This document shows positions 1-7,194 of a stretch of 64,000 bases of DNA, piece by piece. The notes beneath the pieces were generated by a model. That model did no database searches. It saw nothing but the letters and a program-made list of their open reading frames with translations, and was not told the origin of the DNA. Every line of letters starts with the position of its first letter. Position 1 is the first letter of the stretch. A program made the translations under genes and the position numbers. The stretch comes from JAPPLB01 sp965208945 (GTDB taxonomy: Bacteria; Acidobacteriota; Terriglobia; Bryobacterales; UBA6623): positions 3,162,001-3,226,000 of the forward strand of contig OZ242366.1 in assembly GCA_965208945.1 (NCBI GenBank), written 5' to 3'.

Positions 1-162
1 GTCCGGCTGCTGTCGAACAACCCCTCCAAGGTCGCCGGACTCGAGCAATCCGGCATCGAGGTGGTCGAGCGCATCCCTTGTGAAGTGCCGAGCAGCGACC
101 GCACGGCCGGTTACCTGCGAACCAAGAAAGACAAGCTGGGCCACATCCTGGAAGGCCTCTAG
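1..162 (+). CDS. ribA: GTP cyclohydrolase II, C-terminal end (partial)
   Basis: The window opens inside this gene; 53 codons and the TAG stop are visible. The translation contains RLLSNNPSKVAGLE, then EVVERIPCEVP, and ends YLRTKKDKLGHILEGL. These are the C-terminal signatures of GTP cyclohydrolase II, which converts GTP to 2,5-diamino-6-ribosylamino-4(3H)-pyrimidinone 5'-phosphate at the start of riboflavin synthesis. It may be the second half of a RibBA fusion (with DHBP synthase); the missing 5' part would decide. The TAG stop is followed directly by the first base of a dispersed palindromic repeat at 163, yet the protein end looks natural, so the repeat did not truncate the gene. Confidence 0.85.
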   Translation, partial: VRLLSNNPSKVAGLEQSGIEVVERIPCEVPSSDRTAGYLRTKKDKLGHILEGL

Positions 163-339
163 CCTGCATTTCTCACCACCCAACGGTCGAAGCACGTGAT
201 ACGACCACCATGACTTCGTTGCGCTTGCTTGCCGTGCTCGACGTACCGTTCAAGTACGCCTGCGCGCGCCAAGCGGCGTGCGCCTCGTCCTGACGGCCCT
301 CTCACGCATTTCGCCTCGCCACGTGGTGAGAAATGCAGG
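163..339 (-). repeat. Dispersed palindromic repeat, copy R1
   Basis: Full copy (177 bp) of the repeat family found 14 times in this window. It begins CCTGCATTTCTCACCAC and ends with the reverse complement GTGGTGAGAAATGCAGG. Relative to most copies it lies in reverse orientation. Inside are the central hairpin (CGTAC, 7-nt loop, GTACG on the element's forward strand) and a second pairing between GCCGTCAGGAC and its near-complement. The left flank CTAG contains the ribA stop codon; the right flank is TTAG. It has no coding capacity of its own. The open frames running through it are shadows. Confidence 0.9.
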
Positions 340-456
340 TTAGAAGGCCAACTTGAATGCGCTGCCGCATCCACTCGGCGGCGGTCTTCAACTCACCGGA
401 TCAGGCGTCGCCGTTGCCGCTTCCTTCGGACCGCATCGGCGCTCGGAAACCGAGTG

Positions 457-975
457 TTACCGCTGGTTAGCGCCGCTCAGAATCTTTGCCGTCGAGATGG
501 CTTGCCCCGCATGCCGCGTGCTGTGCTCGGCGGCGTGGAAGATCAGGCCCAGGGTCGTACTCGGCAAGCCGGCTCGACCCACCTTTCTTGGGGACAACAG
601 CTCTTCGCGAGCAGTGGCGCGCAACTGCTCCAGCGCGCTCTCGATCGCAGCATGCGTGCCGGCGGCGACCTCTCTCAGCGATGGGGCGGGCTCTCCGGGC
701 TCGCCTTCGGTACGCGCTGCAGCCAGTTGAGACTCGGACAGCCGCTCGCCCCGCGCATAGGTCAGCAGGCGTTCCAGCGCCCCACCCAGATGGCGGACAT
801 GGAACCCGATCGACGCCGCGCCGCCTGGCCGCTGCCACACGTGCTCGGGCGGCACGGACGCGACCAGGCCCTCCACCTCTTCACGGGCCTGCATCAGGGC
901 GTGCACGGCGGGCATCAGCAGAGGCTCGAAGCCGGCTACTGGGCCTCGGAGCCAAGGGTCGGGTTTCCGGCTCAT
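457..975 (-). CDS. DinB-like superfamily protein
   Basis: This encodes a 172-aa protein with the four-helix DinB/YfiT layout. A first histidine region reads IGFHVRHLGGALERL (about residues 56-70). A C-terminal HAAEHSTRHAGQ block (about 145-157) supplies the other histidines that usually hold a divalent metal. DinB-family members act as metal-dependent thiol transferases (bacillithiol/mycothiol) or have unknown stress roles, and the substrate cannot be told here. The ATG is preceded by GAGGAG with a 6-nt gap, which fixes the start. It stands alone on the minus strand between two repeat copies (R1 and R2), so no operon context helps. The length is normal for the family. Confidence 0.8.
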   Translation of the reverse strand: MSRKPDPWLRGPVAGFEPLLMPAVHALMQAREEVEGLVASVPPEHVWQRPGGAASIGFHVRHLGGALERLLTYARGERLSESQLAAARTEGEPGEPAPSLREVAAGTHAAIESALEQLRATAREELLSPRKVGRAGLPSTTLGLIFHAAEHSTRHAGQAISTAKILSGANQR

Positions 976-997
976 TCAATCTCCTCGTTCACACTAG

Positions 998-1088
998 CCT
1001 GCATTTCTCACCATCCAACGGTCGAAGCACACGATACGACCGTCATGACTTCGTTGCGCTTGCTTGCCGTGCTCGACGTACTGTTCAA
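998..1088 (-). repeat. Dispersed palindromic repeat, copy R2, left half
   Basis: This is the first half of a repeat copy interrupted by the IS element. It starts CCTGCATTTCTCACCAT, has CTAG as left flank, and stops in the loop of the central hairpin at ...GTACTGTTCAA. The sequence resumes at 2528. Rejoining the halves over a shared AA gives a complete copy matching R1. Confidence 0.9.
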
Positions 1089-1139
1089 TATATGGTTCGC
1101 TCCCGGGATGTCCACCTATTCCTTCTTGCTGAACGTTGG

Positions 1140-1262
1140 TCTGCGCCAATATATCCGACCTCTAGGTGGAACCGCGCTGGTTCCGGGCCATGATGGGGTC
1201 CGCACGTCCCGCTCCTCATAAGTACGCCGACCTGTGAGGGCCATGAACAGTAACAGGATTCG
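1140..1262 (-). ncRNA. Candidate bridge RNA/seekRNA of the IS110/IS1111 element
   Basis: This non-coding segment lies downstream of the transposase and is read on the same (minus) strand. From 5' to 3' the RNA would carry TACTGTTCA (complement of 1244-1252), a small hairpin GGCC/GGTC with loop CTCACA, then GGCGTACTT (complement of 1220-1228). These two strings match the left and right flanks of the insertion, each including core bases. Further 3' come ACCCCAT (complement of 1193-1199), a hairpin GGAACC/GGTTCC (1168-1184), and ATATATT (complement of 1148-1154). These match the right and left ends of the element. The order target loop then donor loop is that described for IS110-family bridge RNAs. 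The RNA boundaries are not visible from sequence, and expression is inferred. Confidence 0.6.
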
Positions 1263-1352
1263 GTGACGCCGGTACGACCGTTTTGTCCATCAATCGGGAG
1301 TAAGCAGACAAACTGTGAGCTCCTGGTAGTGCTACGGCGGACCGCAGGGCGG

Positions 1353-2426
1353 TTAACCCGCCGGGGCTGGTTGCCGCTGTTGAGAGAAGCGCTGGCCGCT
1401 GCTCAGCAAGGCCCATGCGATGCGCGCCAGCCGTGCCGCCAGCGCCACGATCACGACCCGCCGATCTTTGTTCAGGAGCATCCGCCGCAGCCACTGGCCG
1501 AGTTGGTCGCTGCGCTTCGCGAGCACGTCGAGGCTCGAGCGGGCACAGTGCACCAGCAGCGTCCGGACGTAGCGGTTGCCGCGCTTGCTGATGCCTCCCA
1601 AGCGCTGCTTGCCTCCGCTGGAGTACTCTCTCGGCACCAGACCCAACCAAGCAGCGACGTCGCGCCCCTTCTCGAAGGCCTCGGCGTTGCCGATCGTCGC
1701 CACCAAGGCCGTCGCTGTCTGCACGCCGATGCCGGGGATCTCTCTGAGCCGCCGGCAGGCCTCGCTCGCCTGCGCTTTCCTCAGCAGATAGGTGTTGACT
1801 TGCTGAATCTTCTCTGCCAGCACTTGCCATTCGGCAAACATGCCCGCCAGCAGCGCCCGCATTTCGTCGGACAGGCCGTTATCGGCGTCCTCGAGGATCT
1901 CCGGCAGACGGACCACAAACCAACGCTTGCCCTGTGGAAGGGTGATGCCGCGTTCCAGCAGAAAGGCGCGCGCCTGGTTGATCAACTGCGTCGAGTTGCC
2001 CACCAGCCGCGAGCGATAGCGGTGCAGCGACTGCATCGACAGTTGTTGCTCGCTCTTGACCGCCACGAAGCGCATGCTCGGCCGCAGACAGGCTTCCGCG
2101 CAGGCCTCGGCGTCCGTCGAGTCGTTCTTGTCGCGCTTCACAAAGGGCTTCACATATTTGGGCGGCATCAGCTTCACGTCGTGCCCCTGGGCCAGCAGTT
2201 GGCGGCCCAGGTGATGGGCGCCGCAGCAGGCTTCCATGCCGATACGGCAGGGCTGCATCTGGGCGGTCACCTCCAGCAGCTTGCCCTTCGAGTAGCGGCG
2301 ACGGGTGAGCACCCGGCCGGTTGCGTCCAAGCCGACCAAGTCGACGTTGTGTTTTGCTAGATCGAGGCCGATCGTGACGACCTCCTTCCATACGCTCTTG
2401 CGGGATGATCGCTGGGTCGTTGCCAT
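1353..2426 (-). CDS. IS110-family transposase (DEDD plus Tnp_20 domain)
   Basis: This 357-aa protein starts MATTQRSSRKS; the longer frame to 2585 runs into the repeat and is not the start. The N-terminal RuvC-like DEDD domain shows GLDLAKHNVDLVGLD (first Asp), GMEACCGAHH (Glu) and KNDSTDAEACAEA (last Asp pair). The C-terminal Transposase_20 domain shows IPGIGVQTATALVATIG and then GLVPREYSSGGKQRLGGISK, which holds the serine region proposed to form the covalent DNA link. Length and domain order are normal for the family. IS110 enzymes cut and rejoin at a dinucleotide core guided by an RNA from the element itself. The gene is complete and lies inside an element with clean ends. Confidence 0.92.
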   Translation of the reverse strand: MATTQRSSRKSVWKEVVTIGLDLAKHNVDLVGLDATGRVLTRRRYSKGKLLEVTAQMQPCRIGMEACCGAHHLGRQLLAQGHDVKLMPPKYVKPFVKRDKNDSTDAEACAEACLRPSMRFVAVKSEQQLSMQSLHRYRSRLVGNSTQLINQARAFLLERGITLPQGKRWFVVRLPEILEDADNGLSDEMRALLAGMFAEWQVLAEKIQQVNTYLLRKAQASEACRRLREIPGIGVQTATALVATIGNAEAFEKGRDVAAWLGLVPREYSSGGKQRLGGISKRGNRYVRTLLVHCARSSLDVLAKRSDQLGQWLRRMLLNKDRRVVIVALAARLARIAWALLSSGQRFSQQRQPAPAG

Positions 2427-2527
2427 GATGGTTTCCTCTCGGTTCGTGAACTGCGGCCGGGGACGGCCGTTGCTACCAGCATGGCCGAACTCGACGACGC
2501 AGCGGAAGTGGGAGCGAACCATCCCAT

Positions 2528-2615
2528 AAGTACGCCTGCGCGCGCCGAGCGGCGCTCGCCTCGTCCTGACGGCCCTCTCACGCACTTCGCCTCGCCGCGT
2601 GGTGAGAAATGCAGG
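2528..2615 (-). repeat. Dispersed palindromic repeat, copy R2, right half
   Basis: This is the continuation of R2 after the IS. It begins AAGTACGCCTGCGCGCGCC and ends with the terminal GTGGTGAGAAATGCAGG; the right flank is TTAA. It complements the half at 998-1088. The DUF1501 gene ends 94 bp further on. Confidence 0.9.
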
Positions 2616-2709
2616 TTAACCCGCTCGATCGCAGCGTGGAATTTCGGCTGTGCCGACGGTCCGGTTGTAGAACCTCTTGCTCTTCCTCTATCGAACAGGG
2701 TCTACCAAC

Positions 2710-4125
2710 TCAAGCCAGCAGCGCCTCCACTACCTTCCCCTCGACATCCGTGAGGCGGTAGTCCCGGCCGCTGTGGCGGTAGGTGAGACGGGTGTGATCG
2801 AAGCCCATCAAGTGGAGCATCGTGGCGTGCAGATCGTGAGGGTGGACGGGGTTTTCTTCCGCCTTGAACCCGAAGTCGTCGGTGTTGCCGTAGGCCAGGC
2901 CTCCCTTGAACCCGCCTCCCGCCAGCACGGCCGAGAAGCCGTGGCTGTTGTGATCGCGGCCGTTTTGCACCGAGATGCGTCCGCTGACTTCGACCGTCGG
3001 TGTGCGCCCGAACTCGCCGCTGATCAGCACGATCGTTTCATCAAGCAGCCCTGACGCCTTCAAATCCTGAATCAGCGCCGCCATCGGCCCATCCGAATCG
3101 GCCGTCAGCTTGCGCATGCGCTGGATGTCCTGGTGGGTGTCCCAAGGCTGCATGTTGCCGTAGTAGACCTGCACCATGCGGACGCCGCGTTCAACCAGCC
3201 GCCGGGCAATCAGGCAGCCGCGGGCAAAGTCTCCGTCGCCGTAGCGTTCGCGTGTCCTGGTGCTCTCGTTGCGAACGTCGAACGCATCGAGCGCTTCGAC
3301 CTGCATGCGGAACGCGACCTCCATCGAGTGGATCGTCGCTTCCAGTTCCGGAGCGTGACCCTGTTGGCCCAGGTGCCTGCGGTTGAGCTTGCCCAACAAC
3401 TCGACTTGACGAGCCTGTTGCTCGGGCCTCAGGCGCGGGTTGCGCACGTAGGAGACGAGCTTCTCGGGATCTTCCTCGTCGTTGCGCACGTAGGCGCCTT
3501 GAAAGCTTCCCGGCAGGAACGCCGATGACCACAACTGCGGTCCGATCACCGGCAATCCGGGACACATCACGATGTAGCCCGGCAGGTCCTGGTTCTCGGT
3601 GCCGAGGCCGTACGTCAGCCATGCCCCCATCGAGGGATGTCCCGCGACCCGGTGGCCGCAGTTCAGCATGAACAGCGACGGCTCATGGAACGGCAGATCG
3701 GTGTACATCGACTTCACGATGCAGAGGTCGTCGGCGCACGTCCCCAGGTTCGAGAAGATCTCACTGATCTTCAGGCCGCTCTCGCCGAATTCCTTGAACT
3801 CGAAAGGCGAGCGCATCAGCGCACCCGTCTTGCGCTCCGTCTTGAGATTCCCGCCGGGATAGGGCTTCCCGTTGTACTTGTCGAGCATGGGCTTGTAATC
3901 GAAGCTGTCGACCTGCGAAGCGCCGCCATTGAGAAACAGATGGATAACGTGCTTCGCTTTGGCGGGAAAGTGCGGCTCTCTGACGGCGAGGGGATTCGGC
4001 GAACTCGTGCCGGCGGCCAGCGTGCGAGCCAGCCCGACGGCGCCCAATCCCGTCCCGACGCTGCGCAGCATGGCGCGGCGGCTGATGGTTCCCGGTGGCA
4101 GCGGCATGGGACCTCTTTTCATCAC
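2710..4125 (-). CDS. DUF1501 family exported protein (first PSD1/DUF1501 operon)
   Basis: This 471-aa protein carries a twin-arginine leader, SRRAMLRSVG at about residues 15-24, followed by a small-residue stretch, so export in folded form is expected. The body has the DUF1501 pattern: KHVIHLFLNGGASQVDSFD near residue 60, DDLCIVKSMYTD, GAWLTYGLGTENQDLPGY and VLISGEFGRTPTVE, then GRDHNSHGFSAVLAGGG. The histidine and aspartate blocks resemble the alkaline-phosphatase/sulfatase fold, but the substrate is unknown. Its ATG overlaps the stop of the upstream PSD1 gene (ATGA at 4122-4125), so the two are translationally coupled and probably act together in the cell envelope. Length is typical. Confidence 0.88.
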   Translation of the reverse strand: MMKRGPMPLPPGTISRRAMLRSVGTGLGAVGLARTLAAGTSSPNPLAVREPHFPAKAKHVIHLFLNGGASQVDSFDYKPMLDKYNGKPYPGGNLKTERKTGALMRSPFEFKEFGESGLKISEIFSNLGTCADDLCIVKSMYTDLPFHEPSLFMLNCGHRVAGHPSMGAWLTYGLGTENQDLPGYIVMCPGLPVIGPQLWSSAFLPGSFQGAYVRNDEEDPEKLVSYVRNPRLRPEQQARQVELLGKLNRRHLGQQGHAPELEATIHSMEVAFRMQVEALDAFDVRNESTRTRERYGDGDFARGCLIARRLVERGVRMVQVYYGNMQPWDTHQDIQRMRKLTADSDGPMAALIQDLKASGLLDETIVLISGEFGRTPTVEVSGRISVQNGRDHNSHGFSAVLAGGGFKGGLAYGNTDDFGFKAEENPVHPHDLHATMLHLMGFDHTRLTYRHSGRDYRLTDVEGKVVEALLA

Positions 4126-6815
4126 TGAATATAAAGGAACTCGTTCGAACTCAAAAGGGCCTGGGCATAACTCGGCCAGGCGCCGGCGCCGCCCCTGAGG
4201 TATTCATGCCCCATGGCCAGCTCTTCCTTCTTGGGCGGCCTGCCGTAGACCAGCCAGTAGGCGCGGCGGATTCGTGCGGCATCGTCCTGTCCGGCTTCGT
4301 CGATCAGGCGGTCGCTCAACCGCTCGGCCTGCCGCATGACAAATTCGCTGTTGAGAAAGAACAGACCCTGCAGCGGGGTGTTCGTGCCGATGCGCTGCGG
4401 GCTCGTCCGATTCGGGTTCGGGAAATCGAACAGGCCGAGACTCTTGTCGAGCTTGCGGCGGCTCACGTAGGAATACACCGTCCGCCGCCGGTTCGCAGGG
4501 TCGGAAACCAGCGTCGGCTCTCCGCCGCCGGACAGCTCCAGGTTGCCTGAAACCTGAAGCAGCGAATCCCGCAGCGCCTCGATGTCCAGACGGCGGCGGT
4601 TCGCTCTCCAGAACAGCCGATTGTCGGGGTCGACCCCTTCGTTCCTTCCAACGCTCTCCGAGTTGCGGGCATAGGCGTCCGACATCATGATCTCGCGATG
4701 CATCGCCTTGATCGACCATCCGTTCCTTACAAACCGCGCCGCCAGATAGTCGAGCAGCTTCGGATGGCTCGGTTTCTCGCCCATCCGCCCGAAATTGCTC
4801 GGCGTGTTGACGATGCCCCGGCCGAAATGGTGCAGCCAGACCCGGTTGACCATGACCCGCGCGGTGAGTGGATTGTCCGGCCCCACAATCGCTTCCGCCA
4901 GATCGAGCCGGCCGCTTCCCGTCTTGAACTCGCGCCCTCCAAGGATGCTGAGAAAGCGGCGCGGCACCTCCGCACCGAGATTGTCCTTGCTGCCGCGGAT
5001 GTGAACATGCTCGTTCTTCGGATCGTCCTTGTCATGAACAACGTGCAGGAACGGGTACTTCTGCGGAAGAGTTCCCTGTAGGCTCTCGATCTTTGCTCTC
5101 AGCCGATTGGCGTGTTCGCGCCAAGCGGCGGGAAGAAAGCGGTCGATCTCAGCGCCCGCGTAGTAGAGCACACCGTGGTCAAACCCCACGGACGCATTGA
5201 AAGCCTGTGCCGAGCCAAGGTCGCGCCAGAGGAAATGCCGGTCGCGCTCCAGCGACAGCAACTCGACTTCGTTGCGCGCACGGCTGCTGTCCTCGCCGCC
5301 GAGCCGGATTTCGTTCTCTTTGTCGATCCGCCGCTTCTCGCGCAGCACGCCGAGCACGAGAGTCTCCATCTCGTCCGCCCAGGGGCGCAGATTCTTGGGC
5401 GATGGATCCGTCAGAAATTCAGCGAATCGATCGAGCAGCGGGTGATCGCGGGGCGAGTGATCCAGGTATCGTGCCCAGCGCTCAAGCGTTTCCTCGTCCA
5501 GGAGGAATTCATGCGCGACTTCGGGCACGCCGCGCCGGAGAGGGCCGAGTACGTTCCAGGCAGCTTCGAGATACGACGAGGTGTTGCCGGCCAGCACCTC
5601 AACCAACTGGCCAGCTTGCGTCCCCAGAAACTCGTCGAGGTGCTTCTGCTCCTTTGCAATCGCTGCCGTTTTCTTTTGATACTCGGCGACCGTCTTCTCG
5701 TCGGCGAGCGGGAATTCGTCGACCTTGCTGCTATTGAAGACGCCGAGCAGCGCATAGTAGTCCTCGGTCGGGATGGGGTCGAACTTGTGGTCGTGGCACT
5801 GTGCGCATTGCACGGTCAGTCCCAGGAAGCCTCGTCCGGTGGCGTCGATGCGGTCGTCCTGGAACTGCGGGCTGAGTCCGTAGAATGCCAGGCCGGCAAC
5901 GAGATTGGGGTTCTTGCCGCCTTCGAGGAAGTCGCCGGCGATCTGCGCCTTCACGAACAGGTTGTAGGGCATGTCGTCGTTGAACGCCTTGATCACCCAG
6001 TCGCGGTAACGATAAGCCTGCGGATAGGGCTCCATCTGGGTGGAGTTCAGCTTGTCGTCCGAGTAACGGGCTACGTCGAGCCAGTAACGGCCCCAGCGCT
6101 CGCCGTATCGCGGCGACGCCAGCAAATCGTCCACAACGTTGGCGAAGGCATCCGGGGCATCGTCTTCGACAAAGGCGCGTACTTGCCTGGGCGTGGGGGG
6201 CAGGCCGATCAAGTCCAGGTAGGCCCGCCGCAGTAGTGTGCGTTTGTCCGCGGGCGGAGTCGGTTCGAGACCGTTGTCTTCGAGCCTCTTGAGGACGAAG
6301 CGGTCGATCGGCGTCGTTGCTCGCACCTCGTCGCGAACCCTGGGCGGCTCGGGCTCGCGGACGGGCCGGAACGACCAGAAGTTCCGTTCTTCGTCCGTGA
6401 TTCGGAATTCATCGCCGGCTTGGGTTGCCGGGGCGTCCGGCCAAACGGCGCCGTCGCGAATCCACGCCGAGATGTGACCGATCTGCTCGTCGGTGAGCTT
6501 GCCCTGCGGCGGCATCTTCAGGCGTTCGTGGGTATGCTTCACGGCCTTGAGAAGCAGGCTCCGCTCGGGGTGGCCCGGCTGAATGGCGGGTCCCGAGTTG
6601 CCGCCCTTGATGAGCGCGCTCCGCGAGACCATCTCGAGGCCGCCGAGCTTCGTGGACGTGTGGCAAGCGAAGCAGTTCTCGGCAAGAACCGGCCGGACGC
6701 GGGTCTCGAAGAACTCGACGGCGTCCGCGCCGGACTGAGCGCCCGCGGACGAGGCAAAGCACAGACAAAGAAGCGCCGAGAACGCGCCGATTGTGGAAGC
6801 TGGCTTGATTGGCAC
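4122..6815 (-). CDS. PSD1/DUF1549/DUF1553 c-type cytochrome protein
   Basis: The protein is about 897 aa if it starts at the GTG giving VPIKPASTIGAF, which begins a proper signal peptide ending near SSAGAQS. GGAG lies about 10 nt upstream of that codon. The longer ATG frame to 7013 adds an unlikely 66-residue leader. An N-terminal Planctomycete cytochrome C domain has the haem site CFACH. DUF1549 follows with FVLKRLEDNGLEPTPPADKRTLLRRAYLDLIGLPPTP-type sequence and a second haem-like site, CAQCH, in QCAQCHDHKFDPIPTEDYY. The C-terminal DUF1553 domain includes NPLTARVMVNRVWLHHFGRG and NTPSNFGRMGEKPSHP. These proteins are always found beside DUF1501 partners and are exported; the reaction is not established. 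Confidence 0.88.
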   Translation of the reverse strand: MPIKPASTIGAFSALLCLCFASSAGAQSGADAVEFFETRVRPVLAENCFACHTSTKLGGLEMVSRSALIKGGNSGPAIQPGHPERSLLLKAVKHTHERLKMPPQGKLTDEQIGHISAWIRDGAVWPDAPATQAGDEFRITDEERNFWSFRPVREPEPPRVRDEVRATTPIDRFVLKRLEDNGLEPTPPADKRTLLRRAYLDLIGLPPTPRQVRAFVEDDAPDAFANVVDDLLASPRYGERWGRYWLDVARYSDDKLNSTQMEPYPQAYRYRDWVIKAFNDDMPYNLFVKAQIAGDFLEGGKNPNLVAGLAFYGLSPQFQDDRIDATGRGFLGLTVQCAQCHDHKFDPIPTEDYYALLGVFNSSKVDEFPLADEKTVAEYQKKTAAIAKEQKHLDEFLGTQAGQLVEVLAGNTSSYLEAAWNVLGPLRRGVPEVAHEFLLDEETLERWARYLDHSPRDHPLLDRFAEFLTDPSPKNLRPWADEMETLVLGVLREKRRIDKENEIRLGGEDSSRARNEVELLSLERDRHFLWRDLGSAQAFNASVGFDHGVLYYAGAEIDRFLPAAWREHANRLRAKIESLQGTLPQKYPFLHVVHDKDDPKNEHVHIRGSKDNLGAEVPRRFLSILGGREFKTGSGRLDLAEAIVGPDNPLTARVMVNRVWLHHFGRGIVNTPSNFGRMGEKPSHPKLLDYLAARFVRNGWSIKAMHREIMMSDAYARNSESVGRNEGVDPDNRLFWRANRRRLDIEALRDSLLQVSGNLELSGGGEPTLVSDPANRRRTVYSYVSRRKLDKSLGLFDFPNPNRTSPQRIGTNTPLQGLFFLNSEFVMRQAERLSDRLIDEAGQDDAARIRRAYWLVYGRPPKKEELAMGHEYLRGGAGAWPSYAQALLSSNEFLYIQ

Positions 6816-7194
6816 AGCGAACGATCTCCGCAATTGAAGTATATCGGCAGCTCGATGAGGCGACAAGCGGCCGGCCGTGATCCATATCCCGATAGGAAGC
6901 ATCCGGAGAGGCGTGCCATTGCAGCGAGCGGAGACAGGCTCGATTCGGCCCGGAGGACCGTTCAGCCAACTGGACGGCGGCGCCGCGGGAGGGTCCGGCC
7001 GTTCCGGTTTCATCGCTCCGATTAAGCCGCTGCATTCGGACTGCTACTCGCCGCCGGTGCTTGTCGCCGCGGAATGGGGGCTGCGTTTTGCGGTGTCACA
7101 CTGTGTGAAACCCGCTGCGTGAGCGCACGACAGTCCCGACCGGATACCGTGACGGACTGGCTTGCAACTAGAAGCTGGCTTAGCAGGGCGGTGT
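6816..7194. promoter_or_regulatory. Intergenic region with a perfect 13-bp palindrome, upstream of the PSD1 operon
   Basis: These 379 bp without a supported gene separate the ADOP permease (upstream, minus strand) from the PSD1 gene, so the promoter of the PSD1/DUF1501 operon should lie here. The clearest signal is TCACACTGTGTGA at 7096-7108, a perfect palindrome with 6-bp arms around one base, which could be an operator. No convincing -35/-10 pair was seen. The open frames here are short and without family character. Confidence 0.35.

Larger units (their letters stand above)
1087..2529 (-). mobile_element. IS110/IS1111-type insertion sequence inside repeat R2
   Basis: The element occupies 1089-2527 and is flanked on both sides by AA (1087-1088 and 2528-2529), which is the 2-bp core left when copy R2 is reconstructed. 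It carries one transposase on the minus strand. Its 13-bp inverted repeats ATGGTTCGCTCCC (1092-1104, and complement of 2510-2522) are subterminal, 3 bp and 5 bp in from the ends, as in the IS1111 subgroup. About 264 bp of non-coding DNA lies downstream of the transposase stop and about 100 bp upstream of its start. IS1111 members carry their guide RNA downstream of the transposase gene, and this one has the room. The transposase is uninterrupted and both junctions are clean, so the copy is probably recent and potentially active. Confidence 0.88.

Noticed and set aside
229..1221. 330-codon plus-strand frame through R1 and the DinB gene
   Set aside because: It is antisense to a DinB gene with clear motifs and crosses two repeat copies; no family character.
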